Source of the DNA: CAIMFV01 sp040757715
GTDB taxonomy: Bacteria; Pseudomonadota; Alphaproteobacteria; Caulobacterales; Caulobacteraceae
NCBI GenBank assembly: GCA_040757715.1
Contig: JBFLWS010000015.1
Span: forward strand, 1 to 64,000
DNA length: 64,000 nt
Reading direction: 5' to 3'
The position numbers and the translations under genes were made by a program. Below, piece by piece: positions 38,506-48,331 of this stretch. Below the pieces are notes generated by a model. The model made no database searches. It was not told where the DNA came from and saw only the letters and a program-made list of their open reading frames with translations. The first letter of the stretch is position 1; each line of letters begins with the position of its first letter.

Positions 38506-40101
38506 TTAGGCAGCCCGCTCCACCGGCAGGACCACCGTAAAAGTGGCCCCCTGGCCCTCGACGCTTTCGGCGCTCACTCCGCCATTGTGGTGGCCGAGCA
38601 CGGTCTTGACGAAATAGAGCCCGACGCCTGTGCCGGATATGTCCGCAGCGTTGCGCCCACGTCGGTAGAGGTCGAAGATTTCACCGATGTCTTCGCTGGC
38701 GATGCCGATGCCGCGGTCGATGATCTTGATGACGAAGCGATCGCCCTCCCGATGCGCCTCGACGCGGATGTTGGGCTTGGCGCCGGAATATTTGATCGAA
38801 TTGGCGACGATGTTGGAGAGGGCCTGGAACAGCAGCGCAGCGTCGGCCTCGCCCATCACCGGATCGCGCTCCAGCTTCTCGATGATCTGAGCGTTGGGGG
38901 CGCTTTCGCGATGGGTCTTCAGCACCTCGCGCAGCAGGGCGTTCAGATCAAGCCGCTCGAAATGCACCGCCATGGTGTCGGAGGGCGTCTCGGCGCTGGA
39001 GGCGCCGAGCAACCGCTCCATCACCCCGGTGATGCGTTGCACCGCGCGCCGGATGGCGAGCGCGCGCTCAGCGATGTCGTCCGGCGTGATCTGAGCCTTC
39101 AGCTTGATCATGCGCTGGGCCTGACCATCGATGATGTTCAGCGGCGTGCGGAACTCGTGCGAGGCCATGGAGACGAAATCGCGTTGCAGGGCGGTGAGGC
39201 GCCGCTCCCGCTCCAGGTGTCCCTCCAGCCGCATCGTCTGCTGTTCGAGCGCCTGACGGCTGTGCGCCAGAGCGACGGCGTTGTCGCGGAAAATGGCCAC
39301 GGCGCGGGTCATCTCCCCGATCTCATCGGGTCGATCGAGATCAGCAAGCGCCACGCAAGTGTCGTTGGCGGCAAGCTGGCGCATAGCCCCGGCCAGGCGG
39401 GCCAGGGGGTTGGAGATCGAGGTCCGGATATAGCTCAAGGCTAGGGCCAACATGACCACGCCGAACACGAGGGTGAGGATGATCAGCTCGCGCGCCTGAC
39501 GGTAGGTGATCTCCGCCGCGGCGCTGGCGGCCGTAGCCTGCGCCACAGTGAGTTCAGTGAGGCGGCCCAGGGTGTCGCTGGCGAGACCATAGGAACCCTG
39601 CGATTTGGCGAGAAAAGCCCGCACCCGCGCCTGGCCGCCGCCGGCGGCGCCCATGACCCTGGCGGCCTCGGCGCGGTAGGATCGCCATTGCTGATCGAAT
39701 TGCCGGTAATCCGCCAGCTCCTCGGCCCCGTGGGGAATGTGTCCATAGGCTTGCTGAGCCGCCGCCACCTGGGAGTCGAGCTCGGCGATGTTGGCGCGGG
39801 CCTGATGAATATCCTCCGGTGCGGTGGCGAGGATCGAGGTCGCTTCGGCGGCGCGAAAATCCGAGGTGTAGTTGTTGAGGTCGCCCAGCACCCGCACGCT
39901 ATGCAGCCAGCGATCGCGGATCACCGCCGACACCTGGTTCACATTGTTCAGCTCATAGATGCTGAACACGCCCAGCAGCAGGTTGAGCGCCAGGAACAGG
40001 GAAAAGGCCAGAGACAGGCGCCAGCGCAGGGAGTTGCGCCCGTGGGTGCGCTCACCAAAGGCGACCGGCGCGCCCGTTGTCGAGATTGGCTTGTCCGGCA
40101 T
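38506..40101 (-). CDS. Membrane sensor histidine kinase
   Basis: A 531-residue kinase. An N-terminal transmembrane helix (LAFSLFLALNLLLGVFSIYEL) leads into a periplasmic, mostly helical sensor (residues about 55-200) like the four-helix-bundle type. A second helix, then HAMP (SNPLARLAGAMRQLAANDT), coiled coil and HisKA with the phosphorylated His in MASHEFRTPLN follow. The HATPase domain has NSIKYSG, DRGIGIASEDIG and GTGVGLYFV. It lies 83 bp downstream of the RND pump cluster on the same strand, which suggests the system senses an efflux substrate or envelope state. Confidence 0.92.
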   Translation of the reverse strand: MPDKPISTTGAPVAFGERTHGRNSLRWRLSLAFSLFLALNLLLGVFSIYELNNVNQVSAVIRDRWLHSVRVLGDLNNYTSDFRAAEATSILATAPEDIHQARANIAELDSQVAAAQQAYGHIPHGAEELADYRQFDQQWRSYRAEAARVMGAAGGGQARVRAFLAKSQGSYGLASDTLGRLTELTVAQATAASAAAEITYRQARELIILTLVFGVVMLALALSYIRTSISNPLARLAGAMRQLAANDTCVALADLDRPDEIGEMTRAVAIFRDNAVALAHSRQALEQQTMRLEGHLERERRLTALQRDFVSMASHEFRTPLNIIDGQAQRMIKLKAQITPDDIAERALAIRRAVQRITGVMERLLGASSAETPSDTMAVHFERLDLNALLREVLKTHRESAPNAQIIEKLERDPVMGEADAALLFQALSNIVANSIKYSGAKPNIRVEAHREGDRFVIKIIDRGIGIASEDIGEIFDLYRRGRNAADISGTGVGLYFVKTVLGHHNGGVSAESVEGQGATFTVVLPVERAA

Positions 40102-40184
40102 CTAGAGCGCCTTCCGACTTCTAAGCACTGGCGCTGGACCATGCCATCAGCTGCTGGCCAGGACAAAGGGCCGAAGGTCGCCGG

Positions 40185-40622
40185 TCAGGACGATGGCGTC
40201 GATGGGGGCGTCGACGACGCCGGCGCCGCGGGAGCCGTTGGTCCGCCAGGCGCCGAAGCCGCCGCCGGCGCACTGCTGCTGGACGGCGCTGTCGCGCCAG
40301 CGCCCTGCCCGCCGGCCTTGGGCGAAGGAGCGGCGGCGGACTTGCCAGTCGGGGCCGGACCCGAAGCCGCGCCAGGCTTGGCGCTTGAAGGCCCGAACAC
40401 CCCGGGCGCGGCGCTGGCCGCCGTCTTCACCCCTGGCGCCGGACCGCCCACGGCGCCGGAAGGCTTGGGCTGCCCCGCCACGCCATTGGCCGGATCAGTC
40501 CTCGGCGCGCGGGTGATCGGACGGCCGGGGGGACCGGCGACCCCAGCCAAGGCCTCGGTCGCCGCCAAAGCCGCCGTCAATGCCGCCGCGAGGACGGCGC
40601 TCCGGGCGAGGGATGGTCTCAT
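40185..40622 (-). CDS. Exported Pro/Ala/Gly-rich small protein coupled to the RND pump
   Basis: A 145-residue protein with a signal peptide (MRPSLARSAVLAAALTAALAATEALA) and a low-complexity body rich in Pro, Ala, Gly and Ser. Its ATG overlaps the TGA of the RND pump gene (ATGA at 40622-40619), a strong sign of translational coupling, which is why I call it real despite low complexity. There are no Cys, His or Met clusters that would suggest metal binding. Possible roles are a periplasmic spacer or an accessory to the efflux complex; no family is recognised. Confidence 0.65.
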   Translation of the reverse strand: MRPSLARSAVLAAALTAALAATEALAGVAGPPGRPITRAPRTDPANGVAGQPKPSGAVGGPAPGVKTAASAAPGVFGPSSAKPGAASGPAPTGKSAAAPSPKAGGQGAGATAPSSSSAPAAASAPGGPTAPAAPASSTPPSTPSS

Positions 40623-43600
40623 TCAGCCCCTCCTGCCAGCTCTTTCTTGTCGCGCGACATGATCATGAGCTGCAGCGACGGGGCCACCAGCAGCAGCAAC
40701 ACCGGACCGAGCAGCATGCCGCCGACGATGACCACGGCCAGCGGCCGCTGCACCTGACTGCCGATGCCGTGCGACAGGGCGGCCGGGAAGAGGCCGATAC
40801 AGGCCGACAGGGCGGTCATCAGCATGGGACGCATCCGCTGGGTGGCGGCGTTGTACATGGCCTCCTGCAGGCCCTGCCCCTCCCGTCTCAGCTGATTGAA
40901 ATAGGTGATCATCAAGATGCCGTTCATGGCCGCCACCCCGAACAGGGAGATGAAGCCGATGGCCGCCGAGACGCTGAAGGCGAGGCCGGTCATGGACAAG
41001 GCGATGAGGCCGCCGCCGATGGCGAAGGGAATGCCCGCAAGCGCCAGGAAGGCGTCCCGCGCCGAGTTGAACAGGCCATAGAGCAGCACCACGATGAGGA
41101 TCATGCTGATCGGCACCACGGTGGCCAGACGCTCCTGGGCCAGCTTCATGTCGTCGAACTCGCCCGCCCAGATCATGCGATAGCCCGTGGGCAGCTTCAC
41201 GTTCTGGGCGATGCGCTTCTGCGCCTCGTCCACCGTGGAGCCGAGGTCGCGGCCGCGCACGCTGAACTTGATGGGAATGTAGCGCTTGGTGGTCTCGTGG
41301 TAGATGTAGGAGGCGCCGGTATCGAGGGAGATGTCGGCAAGCTCTCGCAGCGGAACATAGGCCACAGAGCCGCTCGCCGTGGCGTAGCCCACCGGAATAT
41401 CGCCAATTTTCTCGATGCTGTTGCGGACGTCCTCGCTCATCCGCACCGTGAGGCTGAACTGACGGTCGCCCTCGAGCACCGTGGTGGCTGCAGCGCCGCC
41501 CAGCGCCGCCTGCACCGCCGTGTTCACATCGCCGGTGTTGAGGCCGTAGCGGGACGCCTTTTCGCGGTCGACCTTGATGTTCAGATTGGGCTGACCCATG
41601 ACGTGGAAGACGCCAAGGTCGGCCACGCCCTTTACCTGCGCCATCTGCGCCCTCACCTGGTCGGCGAGCGTCTCCAGAACGGCGAGGTTGGGGCCCATGA
41701 TCTTCACCGAGTTGGCGCCCTTCACCCCGGAGATGGCTTCCTCCACGTTGTCCTGGATGTATTGCGAGAAGTTGAAGGCCACGCCCGGCAAGGCCTCTTT
41801 GAACTCCTTCTGCAGCGTCTCGGTGAGCTGCTCCTTGGTCTCGCCGTGCGGCCATTGGTCGAACGGCTTCAAGGGCGCGAACAGCTCCACGTTGGAGAAG
41901 GGCGAAGCGTCCGAGCCATTGTCGGGGCGGCCGTGCTGCGAGACCACGGTGGTGATTTCCGGGTGGCGCAGCATGATCTCGCGCATCTTGCGGGTGGCGG
42001 CGGCGCCAGCCTCCAGCGACGTGGTGGGCGGCAAGGAGGCGCGGATCCAGAAATTGCCTTCCTCCAGGGCTGGCAGGAACTCCGAGCCGAGGCGGGTGGC
42101 GAGAAGCCCTGAAACCACCAGAAAGGCCACGCCCGCGGCCACCGTCTCCTTCTTGTGGTCCAGCGCCCAGGCGAGAGCCTTGGAATAGACCTCGCGCAGG
42201 CGACGGACGATGAAGGTTTCCTTCTCCTTCACATGATCGGGCAATACGAGGGAGGCCAGCACCGGGGTTATGGTGAAGGTGGAGATCAATGCCCCGGCCA
42301 GGGCGTAGCCGTAGGTGCGGGCCATGGGACCGAAGATCTGTCCCTCCACGCCGCTCATGGTGAAGAGCGGGATGAAGGCCGCCACGGTGATGGCCACGGA
42401 GAACAGCACCGCGGAGTCCACCTGCAAAGCGCTGATGTAGATGAGCCGCAGCCGATCGGTCCATTTGCGGCCGGCGGCCACCGTGGGCTCGGTGGGATCG
42501 TCGCCGAAGCGGTCCTCGGCCAGATCCTCCAGCAACTGCCGACGCTGGTCCTTAGGGGCCTGGAAGTTGCGGAAGATGTTCTCCACCAGGATCACGGCGG
42601 AGTCGACGATGATCCCGAAGTCCACCGCCCCGATGGACAGGAGGTTGGCGTCCTGATGCTGCAGCACCAGAAGGATGATGCTGAACAACAGGGCGAAGGG
42701 GATGTTGGCGGCGACGATCACCGCGCTGCGGAAGTTGCCGAGGAAGATCCACTGGATCAGGAACACCAGCGAACAGCCCACCAGGAGGTTCTCGATCACC
42801 GTGCGGGTGGTCACCTGCACCAGCGATGTGCGGTCATAGTAGGGCACGACCTTCACGCCGGGGGGCAAGGTCCCGTCGCTGTTCATCTTGGCCACTTCAG
42901 CCTTGATGCGCGGCACGATCTCGTTGGTGTGCTGAGTGCGGCCCATCACGGTGATGGCGGCGACGATGTCGTCGTCGTGGTCGCGGCCGGCGACGCCAAG
43001 GCGCGGCACGTAGCCCACCTTGACCTTGGCGATGTCGCGCACCCGCACCGGCACCCCGCCCGATTGGGTCAGGACAATGTTCTCAATGTCGCCCGTCTTG
43101 TAGCCCTTGAGCAGATCATCGCCGCCGCCAGAGTCGATGAGGCCGACGCCGCGGATGTTGATGGACTGCTGACCGATGGTCACTTCGCGGCCGCCGACAT
43201 TGACGTTGGCGTTGCCAAGCGCGCTCGTCACCTGCGGAATGGTCAGGTTGTAGGCCCGCAGACGATGCGGATCGACCTCCACCTGGAATTCCTTGGTGGT
43301 GCCGCCCCAGCTGTTCACTTGGGCCACGCCCGGAATGGTCATCAGGCGGCGCAGCACCACCCAGTCCTGAATGGTGCGCAGGTTGGTCAGGCCGGTATTG
43401 GGCGGGCCCACCACCTGATAGCGATAGATCTCGCCCACCAGGCTCGACTGCTGGATCTGCGGCACCTGGTTGCCCGGCAGTTGCACGCCCTGCTGTAGGG
43501 CCAGCGCCGCCTGGGTGTAGGCGAAGTAATAGTCCACCCCATACTTGAACGTCACCCGCACGAAGGTGAGGCCATAGAAGGAGGTGGAGCGGACGTTGGC

Positions 43601-43837
43601 GATGCCCGGCGTCGAATAGAGAGCGATCTCCATCGGCACCGTGTAGTATTTCTCCATCTCCTCCGCCGACAGGCCCGGCGCCTGGGCGGTGATCTCCAGG
43701 ATCACCGGCGCCGGGTTGGGATAGGCCTCGACGTTGAGCTGGGTGGTGGCGAACACGCCCGCGCCCAGAAACGCCAGAACCGCTAGGATGATGATCGGCC
43801 GGTGGGTGAGGCCGAAGGCGAGGATGGATCTAAACAC
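40619..43837 (-). CDS. RND efflux pump, heavy-metal (CzcA/CusA) type
   Basis: A 1072-residue proton-driven inner-membrane pump. The start MFRSILAFGLTHRPIII and the pattern of twelve transmembrane helices and two large periplasmic loops are normal. The fourth helix has DFGIIVDSAVILVEN, with the Asp, Asp and Glu expected in the metal-type proton relay. Other landmarks: IPFALLFSIILLVLQHQDANLLSIGAVDFG and SAAIGFISLFGVAAMNGI. The substrate is probably a divalent or monovalent metal; which one cannot be read. It sits between the adaptor gene upstream and a coupled small protein. Confidence 0.92.
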   Translation of the reverse strand: MFRSILAFGLTHRPIIILAVLAFLGAGVFATTQLNVEAYPNPAPVILEITAQAPGLSAEEMEKYYTVPMEIALYSTPGIANVRSTSFYGLTFVRVTFKYGVDYYFAYTQAALALQQGVQLPGNQVPQIQQSSLVGEIYRYQVVGPPNTGLTNLRTIQDWVVLRRLMTIPGVAQVNSWGGTTKEFQVEVDPHRLRAYNLTIPQVTSALGNANVNVGGREVTIGQQSINIRGVGLIDSGGGDDLLKGYKTGDIENIVLTQSGGVPVRVRDIAKVKVGYVPRLGVAGRDHDDDIVAAITVMGRTQHTNEIVPRIKAEVAKMNSDGTLPPGVKVVPYYDRTSLVQVTTRTVIENLLVGCSLVFLIQWIFLGNFRSAVIVAANIPFALLFSIILLVLQHQDANLLSIGAVDFGIIVDSAVILVENIFRNFQAPKDQRRQLLEDLAEDRFGDDPTEPTVAAGRKWTDRLRLIYISALQVDSAVLFSVAITVAAFIPLFTMSGVEGQIFGPMARTYGYALAGALISTFTITPVLASLVLPDHVKEKETFIVRRLREVYSKALAWALDHKKETVAAGVAFLVVSGLLATRLGSEFLPALEEGNFWIRASLPPTTSLEAGAAATRKMREIMLRHPEITTVVSQHGRPDNGSDASPFSNVELFAPLKPFDQWPHGETKEQLTETLQKEFKEALPGVAFNFSQYIQDNVEEAISGVKGANSVKIMGPNLAVLETLADQVRAQMAQVKGVADLGVFHVMGQPNLNIKVDREKASRYGLNTGDVNTAVQAALGGAAATTVLEGDRQFSLTVRMSEDVRNSIEKIGDIPVGYATASGSVAYVPLRELADISLDTGASYIYHETTKRYIPIKFSVRGRDLGSTVDEAQKRIAQNVKLPTGYRMIWAGEFDDMKLAQERLATVVPISMILIVVLLYGLFNSARDAFLALAGIPFAIGGGLIALSMTGLAFSVSAAIGFISLFGVAAMNGILMITYFNQLRREGQGLQEAMYNAATQRMRPMLMTALSACIGLFPAALSHGIGSQVQRPLAVVIVGGMLLGPVLLLLVAPSLQLMIMSRDKKELAGGAE

Positions 43838-43885
43838 GATGCTGTCCGATCAAAATGTGCCGGGGGGCGCTGCGGTTCGTCAGCG

Positions 43886-45073
43886 TCAGTCGTTGGCCGA
43901 GGCGGCGTTGAGCATGTTGCTCAGGAACACCGCGCCCTCCGTGACCACCTGTTCGCCGGGGGCGAGCCCCTTGACGATCTCATCCCAGCCGTCGCGCTGC
44001 ACGCCCACCACCACGGTCTTGCGGATGAAGTGACGGTTGTCGGTGGTGGTCCAGACATTCATGCTGCCGTCGCCCTCGCGCACCACGGCGGCGAGCGGCA
44101 CCGCGACGCTGGTCACCGGATGGCCGGTCTCGATGATGAAGCTGGCGAACATGCCCGGCCGCAGCTCGTTCTTGGGATCAGCGATGTCGGCGCGCACCAC
44201 TAGGGTGCGGGTGTTGGGGTCCACCGCCGTGCCCAGGGCGTTGATCGAGCCCGTGAAGGTCCGATCGCCATAGGCCTGCACCTTCACCTGGACCTTCTGG
44301 CCCTTGTGATAGAGCACGCTGTCCACTTCGGGGACGTTGGCCACCATCCACTTCACGCCAAGATCCGCCACCGCGTAGGGCGCGGGCGCATTGCCCGGCT
44401 GTACGAACAGGCCCGGCTGACCGTTGCGGGCGGTGATGTGGCCGGAGATGGGGCTCGCCACCACCAGGATCGGGTCCACGTGGCGGGTCTTGATGGTCTT
44501 TTCGATGTCGGCCTCCGACTTGCCGTACACGTGCACGGCGCTCTTGGCCGCGCGCAGAGCGCCGTCGGCGGTCATCTGGTCGGACACCGCCTGCTGGTAG
44601 TCCTTGTCCGCCACGCCCTTGATCTCGTTCAGGCGCTTCATGCGTTCGAGGTTCTTGGTGGTGAGCTCGTAGACGCCGGCGGCGGCGATCAGGGTCGACT
44701 CAGCCTGGATCAGGTCGGGGCTGTTGATGGTGTAGAGCCGCTGGCCCTTCTTCACGTCGTCGCCCAGTTGCGCGAAGGCCTCGACGATCTTGCCCTGATA
44801 GTTGGAGAACACCTGCACCGAGCGGTCTTCATTGAAGTCGATGGCGCCCACGGCCACGCGTTGCGAGGAGAACTCGCGCTGGCCGACCACGCCGACGGCC
44901 ACCGATTTCGCCTGCTCCGGCGTCAGCTCCACCCGATCGACCGTGGGGGCCGCGGTTTTCCGGCCGTCTTCCTTCTTGGCTTCGCCGCAACCGCTCAAGG
45001 CCAGGAGAGCGCCGAAAGCGGCGGCGGTCAGAACCGCGGCGCGGAACACGCGCTGCGGACGGAAATCGCTCAT
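43886..45073 (-). CDS. RND periplasmic adaptor (membrane fusion protein) lipoprotein
   Basis: A 395-residue adaptor linking the inner-membrane pump to the outer-membrane channel. It has a lipoprotein signal ending LALSGC (Cys about residue 29), a barrel-sandwich half (GKIVEAFAQLGDDVKKGQRLYTINSPDL), a helical hairpin (ESTLIAAAGVYELTTKNLERMKRL) and beta-barrel parts (SPISGHITARNGQPGLFVQPG). The form fits CzcB/CusB-type adaptors. It lies 48 bp upstream of the pump gene. Confidence 0.9.
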   Translation of the reverse strand: MSDFRPQRVFRAAVLTAAAFGALLALSGCGEAKKEDGRKTAAPTVDRVELTPEQAKSVAVGVVGQREFSSQRVAVGAIDFNEDRSVQVFSNYQGKIVEAFAQLGDDVKKGQRLYTINSPDLIQAESTLIAAAGVYELTTKNLERMKRLNEIKGVADKDYQQAVSDQMTADGALRAAKSAVHVYGKSEADIEKTIKTRHVDPILVVASPISGHITARNGQPGLFVQPGNAPAPYAVADLGVKWMVANVPEVDSVLYHKGQKVQVKVQAYGDRTFTGSINALGTAVDPNTRTLVVRADIADPKNELRPGMFASFIIETGHPVTSVAVPLAAVVREGDGSMNVWTTTDNRHFIRKTVVVGVQRDGWDEIVKGLAPGEQVVTEGAVFLSNMLNAASAND

Positions 45074-45225
45074 GGACGTAGCCCCTTATAATCCTTCGGA
45101 CCATTGTCGTCGCTGCAGCGCAGCATCGTCTACTGGGATTAATGGCAGTGGTCGGATGGATCATTGGCGCCTAAGGTCAGACTGGCGCGTTCACTCTGTC
45201 GCGCAGACTAGGTGGGCGACCTTCA

Positions 45226-46770
45226 GTGTCAGACAGTCAACAAATTCAACAGATTACGCGGCAAGCTCTGCTGGCTGGCGCGGCCTTGTCGCTGGCCGCC
45301 TGCGCCGCGGGGCCCAATTATAAGCGGCCGATGGTCCCGGTGGGAGACCATTACACCGCCGACTCGACGGCCCAAGACGGCTCGGTCCGCGGCGCCGCGG
45401 AAGACCCGCAACGATTCGTCCTTGGCCGGGACATCCCCTTCGATTGGTGGAAGCTCTATCGCTCGCCGACGATCGATTCGCTGGTGGCCAAGGCGCTGAA
45501 GGCCAACCCCACCCTGCCCGCCGCCCAGGCCGCCCTGCGCCAGGCGCAGGAGCAGCTGAAGGTGCAGAAGAGTTTCTTCTATCCGACGGTGAATGTGAAC
45601 TTCCAGCCCACCCGCCAGCAGCTCGCCGGCAATATGGGCGGCAACTCCCCCGGCGTGCAGGGCAACGGGCACGTAATCTCCACCTATGCGAACCCTACCG
45701 GCCCCGCCCCCTACAACGGGCCGGTGACCTACAACTTCTTCACCTCGCAGGTGGCGCTCTCCTACGTTCCCGACGTGTTCGGCGGCAACCGCCGGGCGGT
45801 GGAAGGGGCCAAGGCCCAGGTGGAGCAGACCCGCTTCCAGATGGAGGCCACCTACATCACCCTCGTCACCAACGTGGTTTCGGCGGCGATCCAGCAGGCT
45901 TCGCTCAATTCGCAGATCGCGGCCGCCCGGGCCTTCGTCGCCGACAATGAGCACGGCCTTGCGCTGCTGAAAGCGCAGTTCAAGGAGGGCTACGCCTCGC
46001 GCATGGATCTGGCGGCCCAGGAGCTGGCCCTCGCCCAGGCCAAGGCTCAGCTGCCGCCGCTGCTCAAGCAGTCGGAGCAGAACAAGGATCTGATCAAGGT
46101 GCTGGTGGGCGGTCTGCCCAGCGACCAGCTCGACCTTGACTTCGACCTGTCCAGCCTCACCCTGCCCGCCGAGTTGCCGGTGAGCCTGCCGGCCAAGCTG
46201 CTCGACCAGCGCCCGGACGTGCGCGCCGCCGAGGCGCAGATGCACCAGATGAGCGCCCAGCAGGGCGTGGCCGCGGCGGCTCGCCTGCCCCAGTTCAGCA
46301 TCACCGCGGCCTATGGCGGCGAGGCCTCCAAGATCGGCCAGATGTTCGACACCGGCGGCCCGTTCTGGAACCTCATAGGCGGTGTGTCGCAAACGGTGTT
46401 CGACGCCGGGGGCCTCTACCACAAGGAAACGGCGGCCAAGCAGGCGCTGCTGCAGGCGCGCTGGCAGTATCGCAGCGCCGTGCAGACGGCGGTGCAGAAC
46501 GTGGCCGACACCCTCTACGCCATCAAGTCCGACGCCGACGCCCTGGCGGCGGTGAGCGACGCTGAACAGGCGGCGAAGGTTTCGCGCGACGTGACCCAGC
46601 GCCAGTTCGACGAAGGCATGGTGGGCTATCTCGTGCTCCTGAACGCCGACACGGCCTACCAGCAGGCCAAGATCGCCCGGGTGCAGGCCGAGACCAATCG
46701 CTACGGCGACGCCGCCACCCTGTTCCAGGCCCTCGGCGGCGGCTGGTGGAACCGCACCAAGGCCGAGTGA
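45226..46770 (+). CDS. Outer-membrane factor lipoprotein (TolC/NodT type)
   Basis: A 514-residue outer-membrane channel. A GTG start at 45226 gives a signal ending LSLAAC (Cys about residue 26) and GPNYKRPMVP, typical of NodT-type lipoproteins. Two helical-barrel repeats are visible, for example NPTLPAAQAALRQAQEQLKVQKS and RPDVRAAEAQMHQMSAQQGVAAA. The gene is divergent from the adaptor gene across 152 bp; together they should form the tripartite pump. The arrangement implies shared control from the intergenic region. Confidence 0.93.
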   Translation: MSDSQQIQQITRQALLAGAALSLAACAAGPNYKRPMVPVGDHYTADSTAQDGSVRGAAEDPQRFVLGRDIPFDWWKLYRSPTIDSLVAKALKANPTLPAAQAALRQAQEQLKVQKSFFYPTVNVNFQPTRQQLAGNMGGNSPGVQGNGHVISTYANPTGPAPYNGPVTYNFFTSQVALSYVPDVFGGNRRAVEGAKAQVEQTRFQMEATYITLVTNVVSAAIQQASLNSQIAAARAFVADNEHGLALLKAQFKEGYASRMDLAAQELALAQAKAQLPPLLKQSEQNKDLIKVLVGGLPSDQLDLDFDLSSLTLPAELPVSLPAKLLDQRPDVRAAEAQMHQMSAQQGVAAAARLPQFSITAAYGGEASKIGQMFDTGGPFWNLIGGVSQTVFDAGGLYHKETAAKQALLQARWQYRSAVQTAVQNVADTLYAIKSDADALAAVSDAEQAAKVSRDVTQRQFDEGMVGYLVLLNADTAYQQAKIARVQAETNRYGDAATLFQALGGGWWNRTKAE

Positions 46771-46796
46771 TCCTCAACACCTAAAACGCGCGACAA

Positions 46797-46826
46797 AACG
46801 CCCGGCCTCGCGGTCGGGCGTTTTTG
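46797..46826 (+). terminator. Terminator hairpin 1 of a triple array
   Basis: AACGCCCGGCC pairs with the GGTCGGGCGTT half and is followed by a T run on the plus strand. It lies just after the outer-membrane factor gene and should end that transcript. The same stem sequence is repeated twice more before the convergent amtB gene. Confidence 0.88.
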
Positions 46827-46850
46827 CGTCACCCTCGTCTCGTCCCAAAT

Positions 46851-46916
46851 AAAACGCCCGGCCTTGCGACCGGGCGCTGGCCAAATGAAAACGCCCGGCC
46901 TTGCGACCGGGCGTTC
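46851..46916 (-). terminator. Terminator hairpins 2 and 3 of a triple array
   Basis: Two near-identical stems, CGCCCGGCCTTGCGACCGGGCG, lie about 37 bp apart (46855-46876 and 46892-46913). Each is preceded on the plus strand by AAAA, so each ends in a T run on the minus strand. They follow the second amtB gene (stop at 46940) and should end its transcript twice. The stem sequence is shared with hairpin 1. Confidence 0.8.
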
Positions 46917-46939
46917 CGAGCGTTGCGTTGAAGCGTCGC

Positions 46940-48331
46940 TTAGCTGTGCTGAGACTCGCCGTGCAGGTGGAAGTCGAGACCCGCCTCCTCCACCTCGGGC
47001 GCCACGCGCACGCCAGTGGTGAACTTGCAGATGACGAGGATGATGAAGGTCATCACCCCGCTCCAGCAGAAGGTCCAGGCCACGTCGGCCACCTGCAGCA
47101 GGATGTCGGCGGTCTTGGCGGCCGGGTTCACCGCCACGGTGGCGAAGACGCCAGTGAGCAAAGCGCCAGCCGCGCCGCCCACGCCGTGGATGCCAAAGGC
47201 GTCGAGGCTGTCGTCATAGCCGAGCAGGCGCTTCAGCCACACCGCCGAGACGTAGCAGACCACGCCGGTGACTACGCCGATGATCAGGGCGCCGGTGGGA
47301 TCGACGAAGCCCGCCGCGGGGGTAATGCCGACGAGGCCGGCCACGAGGCCCGAGAGAATGCCCACCAGAGACGGCTTCTTGCGCTCGATCCACTCCACCA
47401 CTTTCCAGCCCAGCGCCGCGGCGCAGGCGCCGATGATGGTGTTGAGGAGGGCCATGGAGGCGATCATGTCCGCAGCGTTGGCCGAGCCGGCGTTGAAGCC
47501 GATCCAGCCCACGAACAGCAGTGAGGCGCCGATCATGATGCGCACGATGCTGTTCGGCTCCATGGGCTCGCGCCCGTAGCCCACCCGCTTGCCGAGGAAG
47601 AGGGCGCAGACCAGGCCCGCCACGCCGGAATTCAGGTGCACCACCGTGCCGCCGGCGAAGTCGAGGGCGCCCGCGCTGCCGAGGAAGCCGCCGCCCCACA
47701 CCCAGTGCGCCACCGGCGCATAGACCAGGAAGTGCCAGAGGGTCATGAACAACAGCACCGCCGAGAACTTCATCCGCTCAGCGAAGGCGCCGGTGATCAG
47801 GGCCGGGGTGATGATGGCGAAGGTGAGCTGGTAGGCGATGAACAGCGTCTCCGGCAGACCCTTGGCGGAGTTGTAGGCCGTGTCCACCAGGACGCCCTTC
47901 AGCATCACCGCGTCAAAGCCGCCGATGAAGTCATTCACCGTCAGGGGCACGACAAAGCCTTGCAGGCCCTTGATCTGGCTGATGATCGGCAGGGGCATGT
48001 CCGGCCCGTGGGTGAAGGCGAGGCTGTAGCCGGCCACCACCCACAGCACGGTGACCAGGGCCGTCACCGCCACCGACTGGGTGATGGTGGCGACGATGTT
48101 TTTGCGCCGCACCATGCCGCCGTAGAAGAGGGCGAGGCCCGGCATGGTCATCATCAGGACGAGCGCCGTGGCGGCGATCATCCAGGCGGTGCCGGCGCTA
48201 TCCAGCTCCAGCTTCACCTGGTGCGCCAGATAGGTGCGCGCCGGCGCCGCAGCCAGCGCACCGAAGGCGACGGCGAGGCCGACGCCGGCCGCCCCCGCCC
48301 CGAGCCAGAGTTTCTTCGTCAAACGTCCCAT
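46940..48331 (-). CDS. Ammonium transporter, second copy
   Basis: A 463-residue Amt/Rh channel with MTMPGLALFYGGMVRRKNI, DFAGGTVVHLNSGVAGLV (first pore His) and DAFGIHGVGGAAGALL (second pore His). It lacks the long Ala/Pro-rich segment of the first copy but has its own short hydrophobic leader. No PII gene is adjacent. The two transporters differ enough to have separate roles, for instance different affinity or sensing. It converges on the outer-membrane factor gene and shares the hairpin array. Confidence 0.94.
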   Translation of the reverse strand: MGRLTKKLWLGAGAAGVGLAVAFGALAAAPARTYLAHQVKLELDSAGTAWMIAATALVLMMTMPGLALFYGGMVRRKNIVATITQSVAVTALVTVLWVVAGYSLAFTHGPDMPLPIISQIKGLQGFVVPLTVNDFIGGFDAVMLKGVLVDTAYNSAKGLPETLFIAYQLTFAIITPALITGAFAERMKFSAVLLFMTLWHFLVYAPVAHWVWGGGFLGSAGALDFAGGTVVHLNSGVAGLVCALFLGKRVGYGREPMEPNSIVRIMIGASLLFVGWIGFNAGSANAADMIASMALLNTIIGACAAALGWKVVEWIERKKPSLVGILSGLVAGLVGITPAAGFVDPTGALIIGVVTGVVCYVSAVWLKRLLGYDDSLDAFGIHGVGGAAGALLTGVFATVAVNPAAKTADILLQVADVAWTFCWSGVMTFIILVICKFTTGVRVAPEVEEAGLDFHLHGESQHS

